This document shows, piece by piece, positions 1 through 8,066 of a stretch of 64,000 bases of DNA. Where the stretch lies: contig NZ_CABJDN010000002.1 in the NCBI RefSeq assembly GCF_902364365.1, positions 724,590-788,589 of the forward strand, in the 5' to 3' direction. The first letter of the stretch is position 1, and the number at the start of each line of letters is the position of its first letter. This stretch comes from Bacteroides intestinalis (GTDB lineage: Bacteria; Bacteroidota; Bacteroidia; Bacteroidales; Bacteroidaceae). Made by a program: the position numbers and the translations under genes. The notes beneath the pieces were generated by a model, which ran no database searches, was not told where the DNA came from, and was given only the letters and a program-made list of their open reading frames with translations.

Positions 1-8
1 GTTCTTAT

Positions 9-1325
9 TTACTTCAAATGTCTCAATATCCACTTCAGCTGTCCATATTCCGTAGCATCAGAAGTCCAATGCTCATTAATCGGAGTTATCAGTGCTTCCT
101 TGGGGCAATCCAGCACATTATAAACAGCATAACTGGTAGTAGGCGGACAGGTATCATCATTATATCCCCAAGTGATATAAGTAGGAACTTTAATCATACG
201 GGCGAAGTTCACCACATCATAATATGCCATCGTTTTCAGCTTATCCGGAGTATCCATACCCTCTACTCTAAAAAAATGAGGATAGCCACCTGCACGTCCT
301 GCTTTATAGCCTGCCATATCACTCAATGCCGGATGATTGACTACGCAAGCCGTTACACGGCTATCCAGTCCGGTAGTAATCAGTGCCAAAGCTCCTCCTT
401 GGCTGCCACCTTGGACAATTACATTTTTACCATCCCATTCGGGCAGAGAAGTCAGGAGATCGATACTGCGTACACAACCCAAATAGACACGTTTCATGTA
501 ATAATTATCGCGGTTCTCCAATCCGTTATTTAAATAACCGTTCTCTCTGCCATTAAAAGCATTGCTGATTTCCTTAAATTTTTCCGCACTCATCTCCGGA
601 TTCAGGCCATGTATCTCGATTTCGAAACGGATACATCCTTCTTCTGCATAATATTTATGGCGCAGAGGCTCCTTTATAGTTTTAATTCCAGCTCCCGGAG
701 GGCAAAGTACAACCGGACAAGAACCTTTCACTGCATTCTTAGGATAGAAAAGATAACCATAAATGCACTGTCCATGGTTATTCAGCATTAATTTAATGAG
801 ATAACAATCAACCTTATCCGTACAATACTCCTCTGCAAGTTTTTTAGTATAAGTCAACGGATATTTGGCAGCTTCCGCTTTATTGTTTTTCCAGAATTCT
901 TTAAAATCTTTCGGCATCTGTGTGTAAGGTTGAATCTTTTCCGGTGAAAAGCCTACCTTCACATGATGTTTATAGCTTGTTCCATCCACGGTCGCTGTCA
1001 GACGACAATCACGGAAACCGGGTTCTTTCATTGTTCCCACAGGTATCACCGCCTTTCCTTGCTTCAAAATAACGGAACCGGAAGTATCCGCCGGCATCAT
1101 GTCACCACCTATTTCATAAGAAACAGTTACACCATCCTGCGGAATTCCGTATTTATAGAACTGCACCTCAACCGCAGCTTTCTCTCCGGTCTTATAAATC
1201 CAGTCAGCATGATTGGGCACGGTCACCCAAAGTACATCACTCCGGTACGGGTAGTTTTCCGCACATACAAATGACAGCGGAAAGATCAAGGCGAACAGCC
1301 ATATAAACAAACTCTTTTTCATCAT
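9..1325 (-). CDS. Secreted CE7-like acetyl (xylan/pectin) esterase
   Basis: 438-residue protein with a type I signal peptide (about residues 1-22, ending FVCA). A beta-rich N-terminal domain of about 110 residues precedes an alpha/beta-hydrolase of the acetylxylan esterase/cephalosporin C deacetylase type. The nucleophile elbow GGSQGG lies near residue 306, the likely acid in GYNDDTCPP near 388 and the histidine in NEHWTS near 418, so the triad looks intact. It probably removes acetyl groups from plant polysaccharides in the periplasm. The next genes act on acetylated, methylated pectin, which suggests a pectin or rhamnogalacturonan substrate rather than xylan; this is inference from context. 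It is co-directional with the downstream-numbered CE12-CE8 gene, 148 bp apart. Confidence 0.85.
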   Translation of the reverse strand: MMKKSLFIWLFALIFPLSFVCAENYPYRSDVLWVTVPNHADWIYKTGEKAAVEVQFYKYGIPQDGVTVSYEIGGDMMPADTSGSVILKQGKAVIPVGTMKEPGFRDCRLTATVDGTSYKHHVKVGFSPEKIQPYTQMPKDFKEFWKNNKAEAAKYPLTYTKKLAEEYCTDKVDCYLIKLMLNNHGQCIYGYLFYPKNAVKGSCPVVLCPPGAGIKTIKEPLRHKYYAEEGCIRFEIEIHGLNPEMSAEKFKEISNAFNGRENGYLNNGLENRDNYYMKRVYLGCVRSIDLLTSLPEWDGKNVIVQGGSQGGALALITTGLDSRVTACVVNHPALSDMAGYKAGRAGGYPHFFRVEGMDTPDKLKTMAYYDVVNFARMIKVPTYITWGYNDDTCPPTTSYAVYNVLDCPKEALITPINEHWTSDATEYGQLKWILRHLK

Positions 1326-1379
1326 TATGTTTTTAGTATTATCACATTATTTTACCAGTCACAAAGACCATCTTCCTAC

Positions 1380-1473
1380 CAAGTCCGTATCAACTCCGTG
1401 TCAAGACCGTGTCAAGTCCGTAGTTATGAACACGGAGATGGTACGGAGATGATACGGTTTTGACAGATACGGG
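1380..1473. repeat. 11-bp direct/inverted repeat array
   Basis: CCGT recurs at 1385, 1396, 1407 and 1418, exactly 11 bp apart, in units like AAGTCCGTATC and AACTCCGTGTC. It is followed by the inverted form ACGG at 1432, 1443 and 1454, again 11 bp apart, in units like ACGGAGATGAT. The array could fold into one long imperfect hairpin. It fills the gap between the two esterase genes and touches the end of the CE12-CE8 gene. Confidence 0.8.
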
Positions 1474-3240
1474 TCAGCGCTTTATGCTTAATAATTCATT
1501 CCCATTTTTTACCGGATTCCAGTCATCCTCTCCGGCAAGTATGGAGTCTATCTCATAGCCTTTGAGGCTCTTCAGTTGATGTGAGAAAGGTACACGTGCT
1601 TTTGGATTGGCACCTTCACCCGTGCTTTCATACTCTGCATAGAATGCGGTCTTTTCCGCTTCCTTTTTACCCCAGTTATTCCAACCGGCAGGAGCGATAT
1701 GCTTGCCTAAATTGCAACGGATGAATACAGCCTGCGCATACGAACGCCAGGGACGCGACAGATAGACATCCTGTACACCCTTATCAGCCGTCAGTCGGCA
1801 ATCATAAAATACATAACCATATTTCTGCCCTTGATCCGTAGAAGGTGCTGTCACATAGCCCCCACCTTTACTATGAATGTGACAACGATTGAATACAGCC
1901 GTAGACCAGCCAAAGATAAAATCGACCGTACCTTCTATGTAGCAATCTTCATAGTACTGGCGGCAGTCTTTTCCATAGGTATAGAGTGTATCCTGGAAAC
2001 CAAGGAAACGACAGTTTTTGAAATAAACACGATCGGCACTTACAAAACAGGCTACAGCCTGTCCCACCGGACCCGAGGAATTCTCAAACGTAATATTCTC
2101 AGCATAAAAGTCCGGAGCATAAATATAGCAGGAAGATGAACCGGAAGTTCCTTTTTCTTCACCAAAGCAATTCTTCTTCTGTGCATAATCATCATACGAA
2201 AGTATGGCACTTTCCTGACCTATCAGGGAAATATTAATTTTGCTTTCGGGTACTACAATTTTCTCTTTATACACACCTTTACGCACCAATATCGTAGTAC
2301 GGATATTCTTGCGGAAATCGGGAACAGCATCAATGGCTTCCTGTACAGTGAAAAAGTCTCCGCTACCATCCTGTGCCACTACGAAATCATAATGTCGTAC
2401 ATACTTAGCTAATTCCGGTACTTCCTTAGCAATGGCATCCATAGCCAGGCCGGCTACAATGCGGCCACCATATACATTCAGATGGGTATTATCTTCGCGT
2501 CCTTTAGGTATAGCAGCAACCTGATTGGCAGGTACCCACATGAACAGCTTTTTAGAGTCTACCGGTCCCATGCCTTCTACCAGGTCGTGCGTAATCTTAT
2601 TCATATCCACAAATGCAACACCCAGCTCTTTCGCCACATTCCGCGGAGAGTCCAGATAGGCTCCGTGCGTATCAATCAACTTGTCACCTTCAGCAACAGC
2701 CGGCTGTTCCGAAGCTTCCCGCTTTGCATCCGGATTCACGCCTTTCTGTATATCATCCTGACTGATAGCCTGAGCAACTGCATTCCCATCCGCTGTGCCG
2801 AAGTTTCGGCGTACGATGGAGTTAAACAAAACAGGGATACCTCCCTTAGCACGTGTTTCGTTTACAAAACGTTTCAGGTTTTCATCAAAAGTACTTCCCG
2901 GAGCTGTATACCGCTTTGGGTCGGATTTCTCATCATTGTGACCGAATTGGATAAATACATAATCACCTTTCTTCACTTGTGAGATTACTTTCTCCCAGCG
3001 CCCTTCATCAATAAAGCTCTTGGAACTCCGCCCGTTCACGGCATGATTATCCACACGTATTTCCTCGGAGAGATAACCGGGCAACATTTGCCCCCACCCC
3101 CGTTCCGGATTTTGACCCGTCAATGACTTATTAGCCATAGTGGAGTCTCCGATCATAAAAATCGTAATCACTGGTTTGTCAGCCTTGAAAGCAGAAAGCA
3201 GAAAAAACAACCCCAGCAATAATGTCAACTTATGTTTCAT
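1474..3240 (-). CDS. Rhamnogalacturonan acetylesterase (CE12-like) fused to pectin methylesterase (CE8)
   Basis: 588 residues with a signal peptide (about 1-20). The N-terminal half is an SGNH hydrolase: GDSTM near residue 32 supplies the serine, FGHND is block III and DNTHLN carries the Asp-His pair, as in rhamnogalacturonan acetylesterases. From about residue 285 a right-handed beta-helix pectinesterase begins (AQDGSGDF), with GQAVA, FQDTLYT, GTVDFIFG and LSRPWR matching the catalytic Gln, Asp and Arg positions of CE8. One polypeptide would therefore remove both acetyl and methyl esters from pectin in the periplasm. The fusion fits its neighbours, a cupin KdgF and a GH105-CE8 fusion. No frameshift or missing catalytic residue is seen. 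Confidence 0.9.
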   Translation of the reverse strand: MKHKLTLLLGLFFLLSAFKADKPVITIFMIGDSTMANKSLTGQNPERGWGQMLPGYLSEEIRVDNHAVNGRSSKSFIDEGRWEKVISQVKKGDYVFIQFGHNDEKSDPKRYTAPGSTFDENLKRFVNETRAKGGIPVLFNSIVRRNFGTADGNAVAQAISQDDIQKGVNPDAKREASEQPAVAEGDKLIDTHGAYLDSPRNVAKELGVAFVDMNKITHDLVEGMGPVDSKKLFMWVPANQVAAIPKGREDNTHLNVYGGRIVAGLAMDAIAKEVPELAKYVRHYDFVVAQDGSGDFFTVQEAIDAVPDFRKNIRTTILVRKGVYKEKIVVPESKINISLIGQESAILSYDDYAQKKNCFGEEKGTSGSSSCYIYAPDFYAENITFENSSGPVGQAVACFVSADRVYFKNCRFLGFQDTLYTYGKDCRQYYEDCYIEGTVDFIFGWSTAVFNRCHIHSKGGGYVTAPSTDQGQKYGYVFYDCRLTADKGVQDVYLSRPWRSYAQAVFIRCNLGKHIAPAGWNNWGKKEAEKTAFYAEYESTGEGANPKARVPFSHQLKSLKGYEIDSILAGEDDWNPVKNGNELLSIKR

Positions 3241-3351
3241 AGTTCATTATATATAAATAGTATTCTTAGTTTCCGGCTGCAATATTACCTAAAAACAGAG
3301 GGTTTTAGGGGTAAAAAAAGTCGCAATCGGTAGAAAAATTAATATTAATCG

Positions 3352-3359
3352 TATATTTG
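3352..3359 (+). promoter_or_regulatory. Bacteroides-type -7 element for the kdgF-like gene
   Basis: TATATTTG matches TAnnTTTG exactly and lies 29 bp before the ATG. I see no convincing TTTG about 20 bp upstream. Confidence 0.5.
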
Positions 3360-3388
3360 CCGACAAAATAATCAATCTGACTGGCAAA

Positions 3389-3736
3389 ATGGAAAAGACA
3401 AGAAGTAACACTTTCATTCTTGAAAAAGAAATAGTATGGGAACCTGCAGGTGAAGGAGTGGTACGCCAAATCATGGGCTACGACGGACAAGTGATGCTTG
3501 TAAAAGTGAAATTCGAGCAAGGAGCTGTCGGTACACCACATACTCACTATCATACACAAACCACTTATGTGGCAAGCGGTAAATTTGAATTTACCGTAAA
3601 TGGTGAAAAACAAATTGTAGAAACCGGAGACGGTGTTTACATCGAACCGGATGCGGTACATGGTTGTGTATGCCTGGAGGCTGGTATCCTGATAGACTGT
3701 TTCAGCCCCATGAGAGCAGATTTTCTGAAGCGCTAA
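3389..3736 (+). CDS. kdgF: Cupin protein, KdgF-like
   Basis: 115-residue single-domain cupin without a signal peptide. The metal-binding cupin motif is visible as TPHTHYHTQTTYVASGKFEF, with the second histidine in EPDAVHGC. KdgF converts the 4,5-unsaturated uronate released by pectate lyases and GH105/GH88 enzymes into the linear ketouronate, linking cleavage to hexuronate catabolism. The flanking pectin enzymes and hexuronate-type transporter support this role. It is transcribed alone on the plus strand, opposite to its neighbours, from its own promoter. A general cupin of another role is possible, but context makes KdgF the best call. Confidence 0.8.
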   Translation: MEKTRSNTFILEKEIVWEPAGEGVVRQIMGYDGQVMLVKVKFEQGAVGTPHTHYHTQTTYVASGKFEFTVNGEKQIVETGDGVYIEPDAVHGCVCLEAGILIDCFSPMRADFLKR

Positions 3737-3751
3737 ATCCTGTCTGCAAGG

Positions 3752-3838
3752 AGTTAACTTCTTGCGAACAAAAAGTTAACTTCCTGTCGACAAGAAATTA
3801 AGTTCTTGCAGGCAGGAAGTTAAGTTGTTATTTTGCAG
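3752..3838. repeat. 22-bp tandem repeat array (four units)
   Basis: AGTTAACTTC at 3752 and 3774, AATTAAGTTC at 3796 and AGTTAAGTTG at 3818 start units spaced exactly 22 bp. It fills the gap between two converging genes and its last unit reaches the stop codon of the GH105-CE8 gene. Individual units contain short dyads. It is not a CRISPR: there are no unique spacers between conserved repeats. Confidence 0.8.
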
Positions 3839-5933
3839 ATTTCCAATCACTACACATTTTATAGATATAACTCAGATCATCATATAGTGTAGCTTCCTTT
3901 TTCGTCAATTGTTTCGCCCACTTCACACGATCGGCTGTCGGAGAGCCCTCTCCAGTACTTCCATATTCAGCATAACGTGCTGTCTTCTCATTTTCTGCAT
4001 TTCCCCAGTTATGCCAACCTTCGGGACGGATATGTTTACCCATTTCGCAATTGATAAATACAGTAGCGGCATACGGACGCCAGGGACGTCCCAGATATAC
4101 CTTATCCACACCAGGGTCGGCAGTCAGCCGGCAGTTCTTGAAAACGTATCCCACCGCAATATCTTTGGGGGTAGAAGCTGCCGTTACGTATGAATTGGTT
4201 TTACTCCGTATCTCGCAATTCTCAAACAATGCAGTAGAAGGACCAAATATAAAATCGGTAGTACCATCAATATAACAATCTACAAAATAGAGCCGTGTAC
4301 CGGCAACACCTGTATAAATAGTATCCTGATTACCCAAAATACGGCAGTTTATGAATACCAGTTTATCACCTTCCGTATGAAGTGCCACGGCTTGTCCCAG
4401 TCTGGCGGCATTATTTTCTATAGTCAGATTCTTGAAAGTTATGCTATTCCCCTCTACTTTCACTGTATAGGTGCGAAAAGTACCCATTTTATTAATATTG
4501 GCGTGGTCATCATACGTGATAATCGTATTTTCCACACTTTCACCAATGAATTCTACATTCTGCAACCAGGAAGGGATAACCACTTTTTCTTTATAAGTAC
4601 CATTCTTTACCAGTACCGTCACTTTATAATCCATAAAAGCCCGGATACCTTCCATAGCTTCTGTCAAAGTACGATAGTCTCCCGAACCATCGCGAGATAC
4701 AACAATCGTATCCTTCCATTGAGTCTGTGCCGACAATGGCGACTGCAAACGCTCCCATTCCAAACTTGCCATGATAAACGGGCCTACCGCCTTGGGATCA
4801 TTGCTACGGATTGTCTCATTTATATAATAGGTGTAATCGCCCATACGGTAATTCTTACCGCCTAATCCGGCAACTGCACAAGCTTTCGTAATAGTTACCA
4901 CACCATCTTTATCTACTTCGATGAAGTTATCGAGGATGCCCTGATAGCCTTTGAGAGCTACTTCCAGATATGACTTATCAATATATCCTTTACGAACCGC
5001 CTTAAACAAAGCGTAAACAAACATAGTGGAACAAGAAGACTCTACATAGTTTCCTTTCTCACCGCTTTTATCCAGTACCTGATACCACAGTCCCGTCTTC
5101 GGATCTTGTATACGCTTCACTTGTGCAGCAATATTATTCAAGATAACGAGCATAGAATCACGTCCAGCCTCATGCTTTGGAATATAGTCCAATGCATCTA
5201 CAAATGCCATTGCATACCAGCCCATAGCACGTCCCCAGCTATGTTGAGACTGTCCGGTAACAGGATCTGCCCAACGTTCCTTACGACTGACGTCACAGGC
5301 ATGACGGTAAAGGCCATTTTTGGGGTCATAAGTATGGCGGGCTACTGTAATAAACTGATTGACAATATCCTGATAATCCTGCACACGATTATTACGGTAA
5401 GCATATTCTGCATAGAAAGGCGCTCCCATATAAATACCATCCAGCCACATCTGGTTAGGATAAATCTTCTTATGCCAGAAGCCACCGTCCTCATTGCGCG
5501 GATGGGTATCGAGCTGGCTGCGCAGCAAGTCTATAGCTTTCTTATATTTCTCATCTTTCGTCTGTTCATAAATACGGAACAGGAATTTACCGGAGTTCAG
5601 ACGGTCAATATTATATTCATGTAATTTATAAGTCTCGATGCTTCCATCATTGTGTATCATAGTGTCCGCGTAAGCCAATGCATAGTCGAACATTTTCCTA
5701 TCTCCATAGGTATCATACACATCCAGCATAGCTTGCAATTCCAGCCCGTGGCAATAGTCCCATTTCAATTTCGGCTGGAAATCCAACTGCCAGGATTCCG
5801 GGCAACGAATCATCTCTGACTCTACCATACGCACCGACCAGGGTTGCTTATCACTGACTTTCTGGGCGGACAACTGGGTAGAGCAAAGCAGCGCTCCCAT
5901 CACAAAAGTTTTACAAAGTAGATTATTCATCAT
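3828..5933 (-). CDS. Unsaturated rhamnogalacturonyl hydrolase (GH105) fused to pectin methylesterase (CE8)
   Basis: About 701 residues from the ATG at 5933. An in-frame start further upstream (5996) is less likely because a promoter element lies between. Signal peptide to about residue 23 (STQLSAQ). The GH105 (alpha/alpha)6 barrel spans about 30-420, with WLDGIYMGAPFYAEYA carrying the likely catalytic Asp and SWGRAMGWYAMA near it. A CE8 beta-helix spans about 430-700 (SRDGSGDY, GQAVAL, GNQDTIYT, GTTDFIFG, LGRPWR). The enzyme would demethylate pectic chains and release the terminal unsaturated uronate from lyase products. It is the second esterase fusion in this cluster. Confidence 0.9.
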   Translation of the reverse strand: MMNNLLCKTFVMGALLCSTQLSAQKVSDKQPWSVRMVESEMIRCPESWQLDFQPKLKWDYCHGLELQAMLDVYDTYGDRKMFDYALAYADTMIHNDGSIETYKLHEYNIDRLNSGKFLFRIYEQTKDEKYKKAIDLLRSQLDTHPRNEDGGFWHKKIYPNQMWLDGIYMGAPFYAEYAYRNNRVQDYQDIVNQFITVARHTYDPKNGLYRHACDVSRKERWADPVTGQSQHSWGRAMGWYAMAFVDALDYIPKHEAGRDSMLVILNNIAAQVKRIQDPKTGLWYQVLDKSGEKGNYVESSCSTMFVYALFKAVRKGYIDKSYLEVALKGYQGILDNFIEVDKDGVVTITKACAVAGLGGKNYRMGDYTYYINETIRSNDPKAVGPFIMASLEWERLQSPLSAQTQWKDTIVVSRDGSGDYRTLTEAMEGIRAFMDYKVTVLVKNGTYKEKVVIPSWLQNVEFIGESVENTIITYDDHANINKMGTFRTYTVKVEGNSITFKNLTIENNAARLGQAVALHTEGDKLVFINCRILGNQDTIYTGVAGTRLYFVDCYIDGTTDFIFGPSTALFENCEIRSKTNSYVTAASTPKDIAVGYVFKNCRLTADPGVDKVYLGRPWRPYAATVFINCEMGKHIRPEGWHNWGNAENEKTARYAEYGSTGEGSPTADRVKWAKQLTKKEATLYDDLSYIYKMCSDWKSAK

Positions 5934-5977
5934 TCTATTCTTGTTTTTAGGTATATAGATTATATTGAGTAATGTGA

Positions 5978-5985
5978 CAAAGATA
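5978..5985 (-). promoter_or_regulatory. -7 element for the GH105-CE8 gene
   Basis: On the minus strand TATCTTTG is an exact TAnnTTTG match, 44 bp before the ATG at 5933. It argues for that start over the upstream in-frame one at 5996. Confidence 0.55.
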
Positions 5986-6162
5986 GCGGTTCTCACCTAA
6001 ACCGTTGTGTACTTTTCGACCGAAATGGTGCATTATTTATTTTCGTCCTCTACAATCTTATTTTTTCGTGTACGAGAACGAGCGATTTCGTGCGCGATAA
6101 CGAGTTTTTTGCCATTTATTTGCATTTCGAACAAAAATTGCAGGAAATTAGACGAAAAAAGT

Positions 6163-6193
6163 ATTGATATACATCAAATAATGTGTATTTTTG
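6163..6193 (+). promoter_or_regulatory. Promoter of the MFS transporter gene
   Basis: -7 TATTTTTG at 6186-6193 is exact. A near-consensus -33 ATTG ends 19 bp earlier (6163-6166). The 5' leader would be about 35 nt. Confidence 0.55.
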
Positions 6194-6233
6194 GCCCCAG
6201 AAATAAGAATTAATAATTTTAAATCAACGTATC

Positions 6234-7679
6234 ATGAGTTTAAATCAAAATGCAGTGGGAAAGATGACCAACTACAGGTGGACCATCTGTGCCATGTTAT
6301 TTTTTGCGACAACAGTAAACTACCTTGACCGCCAGGTGCTGTCATTGACGTGGGATGAATTTATCAAACCCGAATTCCATTGGGACGAATCACACTACGG
6401 CATTATCACATCTGTCTTTTCTATTGTTTATGCAGTCTGCATGTTATTTGCAGGCCGTTTCGTAGACTGGATGGGAACTAAGAAGGGTTTTCTCTGGGCT
6501 ATCGGCGTATGGTCGGCAGGTGCCTGCCTCCATGCCTTATGTGGTATCGTTACAGAACATTTTGTAGGTCTGCACAGTGCAGCCGAATTAATGGGAGCGA
6601 CCGGTGATGTTGTAGTAACCATCGCTACCGTCAGTATGTACTGCTTCCTCGCCGCCCGTTGCGTACTGGCACTTGGTGAGGCCGGTAACTTCCCCGCAGC
6701 CATCAAAGTAACCGCCGAGTACTTCCCTAAGAAAGACCGCGCGTATGCTACTTCAATCTTCAATGCCGGTGCTTCTATCGGTGCTTTGGTTGCCCCGCTG
6801 TCTATTCCTTTGCTGGCTAAGGCTTGGGGCTGGGAGATGGCTTTCATAGTAATCGGTGCTCTTGGTTTTATCTGGATGGGCTTTTGGGTATTCATGTATT
6901 CCAAACCTTCTGAAAGCAAACACGTAAACAAAGCTGAACTGGACTACATCGAACAGGATAGTTATGAAGAAGGTGCTGCTCCGATAGTAGCAGAGAAAGA
7001 CGAAAAGAAAATGAAATTCTGGCAGTGCTTCAGCTACAAGCAAACTTGGGCATTCGCTTTCGGTAAGTTCATGACCGACGGTGTGTGGTGGTTCTTCTTG
7101 TTCTGGACTCCTTCTTATCTGAATACACAATTCGGTATCAAAACCTCTGAAGGATTGGGTATGGCATTGATCTTTACGCTGTATGCCATTACGATGCTCT
7201 CAATCTATGGTGGTAAATTGCCTACCATCATCATGAAGAAAACCGGCTTAAATCCTTATGCCGCCCGTATGCGTGCGATGTTGATTTTCGCATTCTTCCC
7301 GCTGGTAGTGTTGCTAGCACAACCTTTGGGTACTATATCTCCGTGGTTGCCGGTTATCATGATCGGTATCGGTGGCGCAGCTCATCAATCCTGGTCTGCC
7401 AATATCTTCTCTACGGTAAGTGATATGTTCCCCCGTGCTGCTATTGCAAGTATCACTGGCATTGGTGGTATGGCAGGGGGCGTAGGTTCCATGCTGCTGC
7501 AGTTCATAGCAGGTGAGCTCTTCGTTTATGCCGGAGAAACCAACATGACTTTCATGGGCTTTGAAGGCAAACCGGCAGGATACTTCATCATCTTCTGCGT
7601 ATGTGCGGTAGCTTACCTGCTCGGTTGGGTTGTCATGAAGGCTTTGGTTCCGAAATACAAACCTATCGTATTGGAATAA
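6234..7679 (+). CDS. MFS transporter, hexuronate (ExuT-like) family
   Basis: 481 residues, predicted 12 membrane helices. Helix 1 carries VNYLDRQVLS, and the 2-3 loop GRFVDWMGTKKG matches the MFS signature; the pattern is that of the anion:cation symporter family containing ExuT and glucarate transporters. It would import galacturonate or glucuronate made by the adjacent pectin enzymes across the inner membrane. A soluble loop of about 50 residues in the middle (after YSKPSES) is normal. It has its own promoter and a strong terminator follows, so it is probably a monocistronic unit. Confidence 0.85.
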   Translation: MSLNQNAVGKMTNYRWTICAMLFFATTVNYLDRQVLSLTWDEFIKPEFHWDESHYGIITSVFSIVYAVCMLFAGRFVDWMGTKKGFLWAIGVWSAGACLHALCGIVTEHFVGLHSAAELMGATGDVVVTIATVSMYCFLAARCVLALGEAGNFPAAIKVTAEYFPKKDRAYATSIFNAGASIGALVAPLSIPLLAKAWGWEMAFIVIGALGFIWMGFWVFMYSKPSESKHVNKAELDYIEQDSYEEGAAPIVAEKDEKKMKFWQCFSYKQTWAFAFGKFMTDGVWWFFLFWTPSYLNTQFGIKTSEGLGMALIFTLYAITMLSIYGGKLPTIIMKKTGLNPYAARMRAMLIFAFFPLVVLLAQPLGTISPWLPVIMIGIGGAAHQSWSANIFSTVSDMFPRAAIASITGIGGMAGGVGSMLLQFIAGELFVYAGETNMTFMGFEGKPAGYFIIFCVCAVAYLLGWVVMKALVPKYKPIVLE

Positions 7680-7710
7680 TATTATTATTCTATATATAAT
7701 AAAAAATGAC

Positions 7711-7740
7711 AAAGGTGCTCAGCGATGGGCACCTTTTTTA
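7711..7740 (+). terminator. Rho-independent terminator after the MFS gene
   Basis: Stem GGTGC (7714-7718) / GCACC (7729-7733), extended by A-T pairs, followed by a run of T. Confidence 0.8.
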
Positions 7741-7763
7741 GTATAATATAAAAAGTATGGGCA

Positions 7764-7967
7764 CAAAAAAAGCCCCTTCTCACGAAGTGACTCTCTTCTG
7801 CACTCTCCTGCTAAAACCACACAAACCTCAGTGCCCACTTTAGCAAATTACACCTCCAGACGGTTCATGAGAGATACAGGAGCGCAAAATTTTAAGATGA
7901 AAAAAAGGGAAGTCTCACGACTTCCACAATTCTTCTAACCTTAAATCTAAATCTCTATGAAAAAAAC
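7764..7967 (-). ncRNA. Candidate structured small RNA of about 200 nt
   Basis: The minus strand has an exact -7 box TATCTTTG (7974-7981) with no good reading frame after it. Two terminator-like hairpins follow: GGAAGTC-GTGA-GACTTCC at 7908-7925 with seven U after it, and a stem at 7771-7792 with the same GTGA loop, again followed by seven U. Between them CTCCTG pairs with CAGGAG and TGCTAAA with TTTAGCA. The product could be a 65-nt RNA ending at the first hairpin or a 200-nt RNA ending at the second. The first hairpin could also end transcription of the helicase gene upstream. A 6S RNA or another Bacteroidales structured RNA is possible, but I cannot assign a family. Confidence 0.5.
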
Positions 7968-8066
7968 GTTCGGCAAAGATAGCCGTTTATTCCATTCGGA
8001 GATATTAATAAAAGATATAAAGATTTGAGGAACATTTAAGATTTACTAAATGGAATTGGTAAAGCT

